In this document: one piece after another, positions 9,374 through 18,134 of the stretch
Layout of the letters: every line of letters begins with the position of its first letter
How positions within the stretch are numbered: the stretch's first letter is position 1
Assembly: GCA_963737575.1 (NCBI GenBank)
Contig: CAVTTJ010000005.1
Span: forward strand, 434,001 to 498,000
Source: VRUE01 sp963737575
GTDB taxonomy: Bacteria > Actinomycetota > Thermoleophilia > Solirubrobacterales > 70-9
Length of the DNA: 64,000 nt
Reading direction: 5' to 3'
Notes under the pieces: generated by a model
What the model was told of the DNA's origin: nothing
What the model saw: the letters and a program-made list of their open reading frames with translations, nothing else
Databases searched by the model: none
Program-made: the position numbers and the translations under genes

Positions 9374-9850
9374 ATGAGTCAAAAACCTGGCGGGGGCGGC
9401 CGCTCGCGACGGCCCAACACCGAGGCGATCGAGGACTACGCGAAGGCGATCTACGCGCTCTCGCGGCTGCGCGAGGGCCCGGTCCTGACCGGGGAGCTGG
9501 CGCAGCGGCTGGGCGTGACGCCGGCGACCGCGACGGCAATGCTCAAACGGCTCGATGAGATGGGGCTCGTCGAGCACACCCTCTACAAGGGCGTCGTCCT
9601 GACCGAATCGGGGGAGCGGGTTGCCCTCGAGGTCATCCGTCACCACCGCCTGATCGAGGCCTACCTCTCGGAGGCGCTGGGGATGCCGGAGGATCGCGTC
9701 CACGAGGAGGCCGAGGTCCTCGAGCACTACATCTCCGAGGACCTCGAGCTGCTGATGGCGCAGAAGCTGGGCGAGCCGAGCCACGACCCTCACGGCACTC
9801 CGATCCCGGGGCCGGACCTGATGCCGCCCGACGGTGAGGCGGGGCGATGA
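9374..9850 (+). CDS. mntR: DtxR/MntR-family metal-dependent repressor
   Basis: A 158-residue metalloregulator. The N-terminal winged helix covers residues 15-75 (EAIEDYAKAIYALSRL, then VTPATATAMLKRLDEMGLVE as recognition helix, then a KGVVLTESGERVA wing). A dimerisation/metal domain follows, in which HHRLIEAYLSEALGM, EEAEVLEHYISEDLE and DPHGTPIPGPD contain the usual Glu/His ligands. There is no SH3-like third domain, as in MntR rather than DtxR. It overlaps mntH by 4 bp and sits behind a palindrome that is its probable binding site, so it likely represses manganese uptake when metal is replete. Confidence 0.88.
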   Translation: MSQKPGGGGRSRRPNTEAIEDYAKAIYALSRLREGPVLTGELAQRLGVTPATATAMLKRLDEMGLVEHTLYKGVVLTESGERVALEVIRHHRLIEAYLSEALGMPEDRVHEEAEVLEHYISEDLELLMAQKLGEPSHDPHGTPIPGPDLMPPDGEAGR

Positions 9851-11157
9851 AGCCGCCGCCGCCCGCCGCCAATCCCACCGTCGAAGACGTCCTGCCGGGC
9901 GAGGCGGCGGTCGCAGAAGCCGCGCGCCGCTCCCTCGCCGGTGAGGTCCGCGGGATCGGGCGGATCTGGCCGTTCCTCGGCCCCGCCTTCGTCGCCGCCG
10001 TCGCCTACATCGACCCCGGGAACTTCGCGACCAACGTCGCCGGCGGCGCCAAGTTCGGCTACCTCCTCCTCTGGGTCGTGCTGGCCGCGAACCTCGTCGC
10101 GATGCTGGTCCAGACCCAGTCGGCGAAGCTCGGGATCGCCACCGGCCGCAACCTCGCCGAGCTCTGTCGCGAGCGCTACTCGCGGCGGACCTCGATCGGG
10201 CTCTGGATCCAGGCCGAGATAGTCGCGATGGCGTGCGACATCGCCGAGATCGTCGGCGCCGCCCTCGGCCTCAACCTGATCTTCGGGATCGCGCTGTTCC
10301 CCGCGGGCGTGATCGCCGGCGCCGGCGCCTTCGCGATCCTCGCCCTCCAGCGCCTGGGGCTGCGGCGGCTCGAGGCCGGGATCACCGCCCTCGTCGGCGT
10401 CGTCGTCGCCTCCTTCGTGATCGAGCTCTTCAACGCCAATCCCGACGGAGGCGAAGTCGCGCGGCACATGTTCGTACCCGGCCTCTCGGGAACCGAAAGC
10501 CTGCTGCTGGCGACCGGGATCGTCGGCGCGACCGTGATGCCCCACGTCATCTACCTCCACTCGGCGCTGACCCAGCGGCGGATCGTCGGCCGCGACGACG
10601 CGGAGAAACGGAGGATTCTGCGCTTCGAGAAGGTCGATGTGGTCATCGCCCTCTCGATCGCCGGCGTCGTCAACCTCTCGATGATGATCGTCGCCGCCGC
10701 TCTCTTCCACGAAGGCGGCCTGACCGGGATCGACTCGATCGAAGGGGCCTACGACGGCTTCCAGACCCTGGTCTCGGGCGGCGCCGCGACCGTGTTCGGC
10801 GTCGCCCTGATCGCCTCCGGGTTCGCCTCCTCCTCGGTCGGGACGATGGCCGGCCAGGTCGTGATGCAGGGCTTCATCCGGCGCCGGATCCCGATCTTCT
10901 TCCGTCGCGCGATCACCCTCGCGCCGGCGCTGCTTGTCCTGGCGTTGGGGTTCAACCCGACCGACGCCCTGGTGCTGAGCCAGGTGGTCCTCTCATTCGG
11001 CATCCCGTTCGCGCTGGTGCCCCTGCTGCTGATCGCCCGCGACCGCGAGCTGATGGGGGAGCTCGCGAGCCCGGGGTGGTTGAGCGCCGTCTGCGGCGTG
11101 CTTGCCGCCGTGATCATCGGCTTCAACGTCTTCCTGCTCGTCGATCTCGCCATCTGA
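9847..11157 (+). CDS. mntH: NRAMP-family divalent metal (Mn2+/Fe2+) transporter
   Basis: A proton-coupled metal importer in the plasma membrane, 436 residues with about 11 hydrophobic segments. The helix-1 motif AYIDPGNFATN carries the metal-binding DPGN, and helix 6 has the GATVMPHVIYLHSAL loop with MPH; both sites are intact. The start ATG 9847 overlaps the mntR stop (ATGA), giving a coupled regulator-transporter operon controlled by the palindrome at 9347. Confidence 0.93.
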   Translation: MKPPPPAANPTVEDVLPGEAAVAEAARRSLAGEVRGIGRIWPFLGPAFVAAVAYIDPGNFATNVAGGAKFGYLLLWVVLAANLVAMLVQTQSAKLGIATGRNLAELCRERYSRRTSIGLWIQAEIVAMACDIAEIVGAALGLNLIFGIALFPAGVIAGAGAFAILALQRLGLRRLEAGITALVGVVVASFVIELFNANPDGGEVARHMFVPGLSGTESLLLATGIVGATVMPHVIYLHSALTQRRIVGRDDAEKRRILRFEKVDVVIALSIAGVVNLSMMIVAAALFHEGGLTGIDSIEGAYDGFQTLVSGGAATVFGVALIASGFASSSVGTMAGQVVMQGFIRRRIPIFFRRAITLAPALLVLALGFNPTDALVLSQVVLSFGIPFALVPLLLIARDRELMGELASPGWLSAVCGVLAAVIIGFNVFLLVDLAI

Positions 11158-11174
11158 TCATCTACGCTTGCGGC

Positions 11175-11537
11175 GTGGCACTGGCCGAGGACTTCCAGCA
11201 GGTGCTCGACGGGATGCCGTCGGACTGGACGGACCTCGAGCTCGACCTGCGGATCGAGGACGAGAGCCTCTACATCGACACCGCGGTCGCGCTGAGCCAG
11301 GTCAACGCGCAGCCCTACTCCGAAGCGGACTGGGATTGGCGGCTGCTGGTCGCCAAGGACTTCGGCCACGCCGCCGCCGCCGAGACGGTCCGCGGTGTCC
11401 TCGCCCGGCTCGACCAGGCCGGCGTCGGCGGTGAGCTCGCGGTGCGCGAGGTTCGCGAGGGCCGCTCCGAGATCGTCCAGATGTGGGGGCGGCCGGAGAG
11501 CGTCCGCGAGGAGTTCCGCCAGCGGCGCTCGATCTAG
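11175..11537 (+). CDS. Conserved hypothetical protein
   Basis: A 120-residue acidic cytosolic protein read from GTG 11175, 17 bp after mntH. It shows alternating strand/helix segments (DWTDLELDLRIEDESLYIDT, WDWRLLVAKDFGH) and a basic tail ending RQRRSI. I recognise no motif. Codon use matches the surrounding cytosolic genes, with nearly all Glu as GAG. It may be co-transcribed with mntRH and the next gene. Confidence 0.6.
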   Translation: MALAEDFQQVLDGMPSDWTDLELDLRIEDESLYIDTAVALSQVNAQPYSEADWDWRLLVAKDFGHAAAAETVRGVLARLDQAGVGGELAVREVREGRSEIVQMWGRPESVREEFRQRRSI

Positions 11538-11547
11538 TGGCCCGCTG

Positions 11548-11877
11548 ATGGCGAGGGTCGTCGCCGTCACTCCGGACCTGTTGCTGGGGAGCAAGGTCGA
11601 GGCGATGCTGAGCGCCGCGGGCCACGACGTGACGCTCTCGTGGTCGTTGGCCGATGCCCATGCCGAGGAGGCCGACCTCTTGGTCGCCGACCTCGACACG
11701 GAGGATGCCGAGGCGCTGGTCGCGACCGGCGTCCCGGTGCTCGGCTACTACTCCCACGTCGAGGTCGAGACCCGGCGGGCTGCCGAGGCCGCGGGGGTGC
11801 TGGTGATCGTGCCGCGCTCGCGGATGGTCCGCGAGCTGCCCGAGCTCGCGCAATCGGTGCTCAGCCGGGAAGCCTGA
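11548..11877 (+). CDS. Degenerate response-regulator receiver-like protein
   Basis: A 109-residue protein with a CheY-like alternation: VVAVTPDLLLGSKVEAML, ADLLVADLDTEDAEAL, VPVLGYYSHVEVETRR, GVLVIVPRSRMVREL. The Asp in VADLD sits where a phospho-acceptor would, but the acidic N-terminal pocket is replaced (VTPD) and no output domain or kinase is nearby. It could be a phosphorylation-independent signalling fold. Start ATG 11548; the last 17 bp overlap the 3' end of the opposing substrate-binding protein gene. Confidence 0.6.
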   Translation: MARVVAVTPDLLLGSKVEAMLSAAGHDVTLSWSLADAHAEEADLLVADLDTEDAEALVATGVPVLGYYSHVEVETRRAAEAAGVLVIVPRSRMVRELPELAQSVLSREA

Positions 11878-12817
11878 ACGCCGCCTCGACGTCGAGCGGG
11901 CGTTCGAGCAGCCCGTGCTCGAGGTCCCAGGCGGCCCAGCGGCGCAGCACGGCGGGGTCCAGCGGGGCCGGGCGGAGATCTGGCCGCAGAACCGCGAGCT
12001 GGGCTTCCTGGTCGCCGCGTTCGAGCGAGGGGACCGAGGCCAGCAGGTCGTCGAGGGCCTCAGCCGGGTGCGCGTAGGCGAAGGCGTAGCCGCGGGTCGT
12101 GGCGTGGACGACCGCGTCGACGAGGCCCGGATCGGCGTCGATCGTCTTCTGTGAGGCGGCGAGCACCAGCTCCGGGTACGGCGGCGCGCCGTAGCGGTTG
12201 ACTTTGAAGACGCGGTTGGGGACGCCGCGGCGGGCGAGGGCGACGGCCTCGGCGTTCCAGAATCCGGTCGCGGCGTCGACTCTGCCGGCGGCGAGCTGGG
12301 ATACGGCGTTGAAGCCGATCGTGACCCGGTGGACCCGGTCCGGGTCGCCGCCGTCGGCCTGCAGCTCGGAGTCGACCACCGCTTCGTCGGAGGGGAGCCC
12401 GGTGACGCCGACGGTGCGGCCTTCGAGGTCGCGCGGGCGCCGCACGGGGCCGCTGCGAGGGGCGATGATCGCCGCCAGCGGGCGCTGGACTATCGCCATC
12501 GTCCCGACGATGTCGAGGCCCTGCTCGCGGGCGATGCCGAGGTCGTGGATGTCGAGGATCGCGAATTCGACGCGGCCGGCGGCGAGGAGTTTCGGCACCG
12601 CGCCGGGGTCGCCCGGCTCATGGACGCGGAGGTCGATGCCCGCGTCCTCGTAATAGCCGCGGCGGTCTGCGGCGTAGATCCCGGTGTGGGCCGCGTTGGG
12701 CGTGAAATCGAGCATCAGCGTCGCGCCCTGGGGCGCGCCCGGTTCTGCGCCGCCCCCGCAACCGGCGGCGCCGGCGAGTGCGAGAGAGGCCGCCAGCAGC
12801 GCGACAGCCGGTCTCAT
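11861..12817 (-). CDS. NMT1/THI5-like ABC transporter substrate-binding lipoprotein
   Basis: A periplasmic-type solute-binding protein of 318 residues. A lipoprotein signal with lipobox LAGAAGC comes first. LDFTPNAAHTGIYAADRRG follows, the pattern of ThiY/NMT1-type receptors for thiamine pyrimidine precursors, then GRVEFAILDIHDLGIAREQG and GVTGLPSDEAVVDSEL. I start it at ATG 12817; an upstream in-frame ATG at 12886 would place 23 residues before the signal peptide. No permease or ATPase gene is adjacent, so it is an orphan receptor. Formylaminopyrimidine, sulfonate or a related ligand is possible. Confidence 0.82.
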   Translation of the reverse strand: MRPAVALLAASLALAGAAGCGGGAEPGAPQGATLMLDFTPNAAHTGIYAADRRGYYEDAGIDLRVHEPGDPGAVPKLLAAGRVEFAILDIHDLGIAREQGLDIVGTMAIVQRPLAAIIAPRSGPVRRPRDLEGRTVGVTGLPSDEAVVDSELQADGGDPDRVHRVTIGFNAVSQLAAGRVDAATGFWNAEAVALARRGVPNRVFKVNRYGAPPYPELVLAASQKTIDADPGLVDAVVHATTRGYAFAYAHPAEALDDLLASVPSLERGDQEAQLAVLRPDLRPAPLDPAVLRRWAAWDLEHGLLERPLDVEAAFRLPG

Positions 12818-12908
12818 TTCGCACGAAAACCTATTTGGTCCGCGAATACAGTTAGACTGCCGCCCGCAAAACCCACTTTGGATCAAGGGATAGAGGAGGG
12901 GTTACCTA

Positions 12909-13706
12909 GTGCAGGAACGAGGACTTGCGGCATATCTCGCCGAGTTGATCGGCACTTTCCTTCTGGTGTTCTTCATCACGAGCGTCGTCGTGCTGTTCGT
13001 GGCCACCGGAAGCCAGGCTCAGTTCGGCTCGGACTTCGCCGTCGTAGGTCTCGTCCACGCGTTTCTCCTGTTTGGGCTGATCGTGATGTTCGGCGTCGTC
13101 AGCGGCGGCCATTTCAACCCGGCGGTGACGATCGCGGCGGCGGCGATCAGACGGATCAGCCCGATCGATGCGGCGATCTACCTGCTCGCTCAACTATCCG
13201 GCGGTGTGCTTGGGGCGCTGCTCACGAAGGGGCTGCTCGTCGATGAGGGGAGGGCGTCTCACTACGGCGCCGCCCAGGTCAGCAGCCTGCTCGGGGGCAA
13301 CTTCCAGGGGATGATCGTCGAGGGAATCGGGACCTTCTGCCTGGTCCTGGTGATCCTCGCCGCCGTCTACTCGAAAAAGAGCTTCAAGGAGTGGGCGCCG
13401 CTGGCGATCGGCACCACCCTTGGCTTCATCGTCATGGTCGGCGGCCCGCTGACCGGCGGCTCATTCAACCCCGCGCGCTGGTTCGGCCCCGCGCTGGTCG
13501 GCAACGAGTGGGGCGGCGTCTGGCCCTACCTGGTCGGCCCACTCCTCGGGTCGCTGCTCGCTGCAGCCGTCTTCCGGTTCGTCCTCGAGCCCGGCGGAGC
13601 TCCGCCGACCGAGTCGCCCGAGCCGCTGAAGAAAGCAGCGCCGAAATCGACCCCCGACTCGGGCTCCGGCTCCGGCTCGCCGTCGAAACCGGCGACCGCA
13701 GACTGA
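12909..13706 (+). CDS. Aquaporin/glycerol-facilitator (MIP) family channel
   Basis: A 265-residue membrane channel with six transmembrane helices and two half-helices bearing the NPA boxes: GGHFNPAVT (residue about 73) and GGSFNPARWFGPA (about 183). The Arg after the second NPA, part of the selectivity filter, is present. The C-terminal 40 residues form a cytosolic Pro/Ser/Lys-rich tail of low complexity. The start is GTG 12909, supported by GAGGAGGGG seven bases upstream. Water, glycerol or ammonia are possible substrates; the sequence alone does not decide. Confidence 0.9.
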   Translation: MQERGLAAYLAELIGTFLLVFFITSVVVLFVATGSQAQFGSDFAVVGLVHAFLLFGLIVMFGVVSGGHFNPAVTIAAAAIRRISPIDAAIYLLAQLSGGVLGALLTKGLLVDEGRASHYGAAQVSSLLGGNFQGMIVEGIGTFCLVLVILAAVYSKKSFKEWAPLAIGTTLGFIVMVGGPLTGGSFNPARWFGPALVGNEWGGVWPYLVGPLLGSLLAAAVFRFVLEPGGAPPTESPEPLKKAAPKSTPDSGSGSGSPSKPATAD

Positions 13707-13726
13707 GGCCACTCCGGCCGCGATAG

Positions 13727-13752
13727 CCGCCGGGCCCGCTCGGGCCCGGCGG
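13727..13752 (+). terminator. Strong GC-rich hairpin after the aquaporin gene
   Basis: Twelve-base arms (13727-13738 and 13741-13752, CCGCCGGGCCCG and its complement) are perfectly complementary with a two-base centre, followed by GTTGTTGC. It lies between the aquaporin stop and the fbiC start and probably separates the two transcripts. Confidence 0.6.
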
Positions 13753-13766
13753 GTTGTTGCAGTAGC

Positions 13767-16043
13767 GTGCGAGGGGTGCGCCGGGTCACCTTCTCTCGGA
13801 ACTACACGCTCTCCCTCTCGCGCACCTGTCAGTGCTACTGCAAGTACTGCGCGTTCGCGACCCGCCGCGCCCACATCCACCCGCCGGACGAGGTCGAGCG
13901 CCGGCTCGAGGAGGCCGTGCGGCGCAACGCGAAGGAGCTGCTGGTCCTGACCGGGGAGCGCCCCGAGGTCAATCCGGAGGTGGCGGCGCGGCTCGCCGAG
14001 TGGGGCCATTCCGACTTCACGTCCTACGTCGTCTGGGCCTGCGAGCGCGCGATCGAGCGGGGGATCCTGCCCCACACCAACATCGGGGTCCTCGGGCGCG
14101 AGGACCTCGCCAGGCTGCGCGAGGTGACCGCCTCGCAGGGGTTGATGCTGGAGTCGGTCTCTGAGCGGCTGATGGACACCGTCCACGCCGGGTCTCCGAC
14201 CAAGCACCCGGCGCGCCGCCTCGAGACGATCGAGATGGCGGGCGAGCTTAAGATCCCGTTCACCTCCGGCATCCTCGTCGGCATCGGAGAGACCGAGGAC
14301 GAGCGGGTCGAATCGCTCGAAGCGCTCGCGGACGTCCATTCGCGCCACGGCCACATCCAGGAGATCATTCTCCAGAACTTCGTTCCGCATCCGCGCTACT
14401 ACGGCCGCGAGGTCGCGGACATCGCCGAGCTGGCGTCTCGAGAGAGGTGGAGAAGGGGGGAGAGGACATCCCCCCTCGGAGCAACAGCCGTGGAGGCTCC
14501 TCAGGGGGATGTCCCCTCCCCCTCCGCCGCCCCGGCCGAGGAAGGCCAGGTCGGCGAGCTGCCGAGCTGGGCGAGCGAGGTGTCGATCGACGAGATGAAG
14601 CGGTTGATCTCCGAGTGTCGGCGGTTGATGCCGGAGGTGGGGATTCAGGTGCCGCCGAACCTGGCGGACTGGTGGCCGGAGCTGGTCGAGGCGGGGGCGA
14701 CGGATCTGGGGGGGTTGTCGGCGAACGGCGATCACATCTCTCCCGAGGAGCCGTTTCCGAGCCCGCACCAGGTGCGGAAGGAGCTTGCCCCGCGCGGCCA
14801 TGCCCTGACCGAGCGGCTCTGCGTCTACCCGCAGTACATGGACCCCGAGTGGATGGAGCAGGGGGTCCTCGACCTGATCAAGCTGAAGTACTGGAGCTTC
14901 ATCCCGCGGCGGGGGTCCGGTCGCCGCCGCGAGGAGTCGATCGACCCTGGGCTGGCGAGCAGGGCGATCGCCAGGGGGCGCGAGGGCGAGGCGCTGAGCG
15001 AGGACGAGCTGACGGCCCTGTTCGCGGAGACGCGGCCCGAGGCGATCGAGGAGATGAGGGTCGCCGCCGATGAGCTCCGCTGCGAGCTCGCCGGCGACCG
15101 GGTCACGTTCGTCGTCAATCGCAACATCAACTTCACGAACATCTGCGTCGTCGGCTGCGCCTTCTGCGGCTTCGGCCAGGGCCGGCGCTCGCCGGACGCC
15201 TACGAGGTCTCCGAGGAGGACTTCGCGGCGCGGATCCGCGAGGCGGTCGATTACGGCGCGACCGAGATCTGCATGCAGGGCGGGATCCATCCCGACCTGA
15301 CGCTCGAGGAGTACGGGAAATGGCTGCGACTGGCGAAGGACGTCGCCCCCCAGCTCCACCTCCACGCCTACTCGCCGATGGAGGTCCACTACATGTGCGA
15401 GCGCTCGGGCAAGGGCCCCGACGAGGTCTTCGAGTTCCTTCTCGAGTGCGGTCTCGGCTCGACGCCGGGGACCGCCGCCGAGGTCCTCGACGACGGGGTG
15501 CGCCAGCGGATCTCCCCCAACAAGCTGCCGGTCCAGCGCTGGGTCGAGATCATCGAAGCGTCCCATCGCGCCGGCCTGCGTTCGACCTCGACGGTGATGT
15601 TCGGCCACATCGAGGAGCCGCGCGAGCTCGCCCGCCACATGCGCGTGGTCCGGGGGCTGCAGGAGCGGACCGGCGGGATCACCGAGTTCGTCCCGCTCAG
15701 CTTCATCCCGTTCAACACGCTGCTCGGCCGCACCCACGGGATCGAGGAGATCTCGCGGACCGAGAACCTGAAGCACACGGCGGCGTTCAGACTGGCGCTG
15801 GGGAGGACGATTCCCAACCTGCAGGCGAGCTGGGTGAAGATGGGGCTCGACGCGGCGACCGAGTCGCTGCGGTGGGGGGTAAACGACCTCGGTGGGACGC
15901 TGATGGAGGAGAACATCTCGAGGATGGCCGGCTCCCAGCACGGCGTCCGGCTCGATCCGGAGCAGCTGATCGGGGCTGCGCGGGCCGCCGGCCGGAGCCC
16001 GGCGCAGCGATCTACCCTCTACGACTTGATCGAAACCTACTAA
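13767..16043 (+). CDS. fbiC: FbiC: fused CofG-CofH 7,8-didemethyl-8-hydroxy-5-deazariboflavin (FO) synthase
   Basis: A bifunctional radical-SAM enzyme that makes the F420 chromophore precursor FO from tyrosine and 5-amino-6-ribitylaminouracil. It has 758 residues. The CofG half has CQCYCKYC (a Cx3CxxC cluster motif around residue 20) and GIGETEDERVESL. The CofH half has CVVGCAFCGF (about 455), GGIHPDLTLEEY and HIEEPRELARH. Both clusters are intact. Between the radical-SAM core and the AdoMet-distal part of CofG, an arginine/proline-rich stretch (about residues 229-252) is encoded by a palindrome inserted in frame. Start GTG 13767 (alternative GTG 13776). The F420 side-chain genes lie 2 kb downstream on the opposite strand. 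Confidence 0.95.
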   Translation: MRGVRRVTFSRNYTLSLSRTCQCYCKYCAFATRRAHIHPPDEVERRLEEAVRRNAKELLVLTGERPEVNPEVAARLAEWGHSDFTSYVVWACERAIERGILPHTNIGVLGREDLARLREVTASQGLMLESVSERLMDTVHAGSPTKHPARRLETIEMAGELKIPFTSGILVGIGETEDERVESLEALADVHSRHGHIQEIILQNFVPHPRYYGREVADIAELASRERWRRGERTSPLGATAVEAPQGDVPSPSAAPAEEGQVGELPSWASEVSIDEMKRLISECRRLMPEVGIQVPPNLADWWPELVEAGATDLGGLSANGDHISPEEPFPSPHQVRKELAPRGHALTERLCVYPQYMDPEWMEQGVLDLIKLKYWSFIPRRGSGRRREESIDPGLASRAIARGREGEALSEDELTALFAETRPEAIEEMRVAADELRCELAGDRVTFVVNRNINFTNICVVGCAFCGFGQGRRSPDAYEVSEEDFAARIREAVDYGATEICMQGGIHPDLTLEEYGKWLRLAKDVAPQLHLHAYSPMEVHYMCERSGKGPDEVFEFLLECGLGSTPGTAAEVLDDGVRQRISPNKLPVQRWVEIIEASHRAGLRSTSTVMFGHIEEPRELARHMRVVRGLQERTGGITEFVPLSFIPFNTLLGRTHGIEEISRTENLKHTAAFRLALGRTIPNLQASWVKMGLDAATESLRWGVNDLGGTLMEENISRMAGSQHGVRLDPEQLIGAARAAGRSPAQRSTLYDLIETY
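14455..14522. repeat. Palindromic element inserted in frame within fbiC
   Basis: The left arm at 14455-14476 (GGGGGGAGAGGACATCCCCC plus two bases) and the right arm at 14503-14522 (AGGGGGATGTCCCCTCCCCC) are inverted copies with one mismatch and one extra base. A smaller GGAG/CTCC stem lies between them. The insert keeps the frame open and encodes a linker between conserved FbiC blocks. It resembles protein-coding palindromic repeats known from other bacteria, but family membership is untested. Confidence 0.6.
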
Positions 16044-16102
16044 CCCAATAATCTCCTGCGATCGCTACTCATTCTTCGGTAGCTAGGGGAGGTACTTCGG
16101 GA

Positions 16103-17146
16103 CTGGCAGCGGCCTCGCTGCTTGCCCTGCTCGCTGCCCTCGCGGGGGCGGCGCTGCTGATCGCGCGTCCCTGGGAGGACGAGAGCGTCGTCCCCAACCT
16201 GACCGCCTCACCCGGAATCGACGTCGGCCTCGCGGGCTCGGTCCCGGTCGCGCCGGGGCAGCTCGCCGTCGCACAGGCCGTCCCCGCGCCGCGCGGGGTG
16301 GCGGTCCTCGCAGGCAGGCCGGTGCCGGCGGCCGAGCATCGGAGCGCTCCGACCGCGGCGATCGCGGTGGCGCCCGCCCGCGCGCTCTCCCCTCCGGCGC
16401 CGAGCGCGCCGGACGCGACGGAACCGGCGGCCGCCCCAGAACCCGAACCGGTTGCTACCCCGATCTCGGCGCCCGCTCCGCAGCCGTCCACCCAGCTCGT
16501 CGCCGACGAGGGCGAAGCGCCGAGCGGGCCGAGCCCCGCCCCCGAATCGGGCGGCAGGCCGCCGCGGGTCACCCGGGGAATGGTCGGCGATGGTCACACC
16601 GCGCGGGTGATCCGGTTGAGTGGCGAAGAACCGGGCTCGGAGCTGATCCTCGGCGACGGCGCCTCCGGCGCGCCCACCCTGATCCAGGAGGGCGACGAAT
16701 ACGCGCTCTCCTTCTCCTTCGACATCCACTCGATGGCCTTCGGCGAGCCGGAAGCCGACAACGTCATGGTCGAGTTCAACGACGAAGCGGGAGAAGGCCG
16801 CACCTTCGGCCTCCAGCTCTGGCAGCTCGCGATCGGCGACCCGCAGTTCCTCGGCCGGGGCCTCTGGTCCAGCGGGGAAGCGATGGGCGGCAACCGGTTC
16901 CTGTCCCAGCTGACAGAACGGGCCTGGCACAACGTCGAGATCGACTTCAGGGCATCGGCTCAGGGCGAGGGCTTCTACGCGGTCTTCCTCGACGACGTGC
17001 TGATCGACGCCCGCGCCGGCGTCAGCCTGATCCCTGGCAGCGGCGCAGCGCAGATCGGGGTCGGCCTCCTCCGCGACCCGACCCGGGTGCAGGGGAGCTC
17101 CGAAATCCGTTTCGGCCCGGCGAGCCTGGAGCCCCTCGCGCCCTGA
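16103..17146 (+). CDS. Exported protein with polysaccharide-lyase-like/LamG-like C-terminal domain
   Basis: The frame opens at 16052 and first shows a hydrophobic signal-like segment (LAAASLLALLAALAGAALL, 16103-16159), then a long Ala/Pro/Glu linker (about residues 75-150). A globular domain of about 180 residues follows: YALSFSFDIHSMAFGEP, WHNVEIDFRASAQGEGFYAVF and GLLRDPTRVQG, like the jelly-roll of heparin-lyase-type proteins. No ATG or GTG precedes the signal, and CTG 16103 is only the best guess. An upstream error or a rare start is possible. Glutamate codons are mixed, GAA slightly ahead. It ends 4 bp before the next gene. Confidence 0.6.
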   Translation: MAAASLLALLAALAGAALLIARPWEDESVVPNLTASPGIDVGLAGSVPVAPGQLAVAQAVPAPRGVAVLAGRPVPAAEHRSAPTAAIAVAPARALSPPAPSAPDATEPAAAPEPEPVATPISAPAPQPSTQLVADEGEAPSGPSPAPESGGRPPRVTRGMVGDGHTARVIRLSGEEPGSELILGDGASGAPTLIQEGDEYALSFSFDIHSMAFGEPEADNVMVEFNDEAGEGRTFGLQLWQLAIGDPQFLGRGLWSSGEAMGGNRFLSQLTERAWHNVEIDFRASAQGEGFYAVFLDDVLIDARAGVSLIPGSGAAQIGVGLLRDPTRVQGSSEIRFGPASLEPLAP

Positions 17147-17150
17147 GCCG

Positions 17151-18134
17151 ATGCGGGCGATGGTCCTGGAGCGGCAGCGCGAGCCCCTCCGGCCAACCGA
17201 GTTGCCCGAGCCGGAGCCGGATGCCGGCCAGGTCCTGATCTCGGTCTCCGCCTGCGGCGTCTGCCGCACCGACCTCCACATCGTCGACGGCGACCTGACC
17301 GAGCCGAAGCTGCCGCTCGTCCTCGGGCACCAGATCGTCGGCGAGGTCGCCGCCCTCGGCGAGGGCTCGGACCGGTTCGTGGTCGGCGAGCGCGTCGGCG
17401 TTCCCTGGCTCGGCTGGACCTGCGGCGAGTGCCGCTACTGCCTCAGCGGGCGGGAGAACCTCTGCGACCGCGCCCGCTTCACCGGCTACCACATCGACGG
17501 CGGCTACGCCGAGGTGGCGGTGGCCGACGAGCGCTACTGCCTGCCGATCCCCGATCGGTACCCGGACCCGAAGGCGGCGCCGCTGCTCTGCGCGGGGCTG
17601 ATCGGCTACCGGGCGCTGCGGCTCGTCGGCGACGCCGAGCGGGTCGGGTTCTACGGCTTCGGCGCCTCGGCCCACATCCTCTGCCAGGTCGCGGTCCATC
17701 AGGGCCGGCGGGTGTTTGCGTTCACCCGCGAGGGGGATGGCGAGGGCCAGGAGTTCGCCCGCAGTCTCGGCGCCGAGTGGGCGGGATCCTCGGCCGAGAG
17801 GCCGCCGGAGGAGCTCGACGGTGCGATCGTCTTCGCGCCGGTCGGAGAGCTGATGCCGGCGGCGCTGCGGGCCAGCGCAAAGGGGGCGCGTGTGATCAGC
17901 GCCGGCATCCACATGAGCGACATCCCCTCGTTCCCCTACGAGATCCTCTGGGAGGAGCGGTCGCTGGGGTCGGTCGCCAACCTGACCCGCGCCGACGGCG
18001 AGGAGTTCTTCGCGCTCGCCGAGGAGGCCTCGATCGAGACCGACATCGAGGTCCACCCGCTGAGCGGCGCCAACGAAGCCCTGGAGTCGATCCGCAGCGG
18101 CTCCCTGCTCGGCGCCGCCGTGCTCCTCATCTAG
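17151..18134 (+). CDS. Zinc-dependent alcohol dehydrogenase (MDR family)
   Basis: A cytosolic NAD(P)-dependent oxidoreductase of 327 residues. The catalytic zinc site CGVCRTDLHIVDG (around residue 39) and GHQIVGEV are present, as is the structural-zinc lobe CGECRYCLSGRENLC (about 93-107). The nucleotide-binding region FYGFGASAHILCQVAVHQG lacks the usual GxGxxG but matches the AdhA-like subgroup, which has GFGASAH. It overlaps the 3' end of cofE by four bases in convergent orientation. The substrate is unknown; short aliphatic alcohols are typical for the subgroup. Confidence 0.88.
   Translation: MRAMVLERQREPLRPTELPEPEPDAGQVLISVSACGVCRTDLHIVDGDLTEPKLPLVLGHQIVGEVAALGEGSDRFVVGERVGVPWLGWTCGECRYCLSGRENLCDRARFTGYHIDGGYAEVAVADERYCLPIPDRYPDPKAAPLLCAGLIGYRALRLVGDAERVGFYGFGASAHILCQVAVHQGRRVFAFTREGDGEGQEFARSLGAEWAGSSAERPPEELDGAIVFAPVGELMPAALRASAKGARVISAGIHMSDIPSFPYEILWEERSLGSVANLTRADGEEFFALAEEASIETDIEVHPLSGANEALESIRSGSLLGAAVLLI

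Noticed and set aside
11548..11877. Canonical two-component response regulator
   Set aside because: The acidic pocket is incomplete and there is no output domain or kinase nearby; kept only as a receiver-like fold.
13461..15941. Long minus-strand open frame (826 codons) antisense to fbiC
   Set aside because: Antisense shadow caused by high GC at codon position 3; no family features, while the plus strand is unmistakably FbiC.
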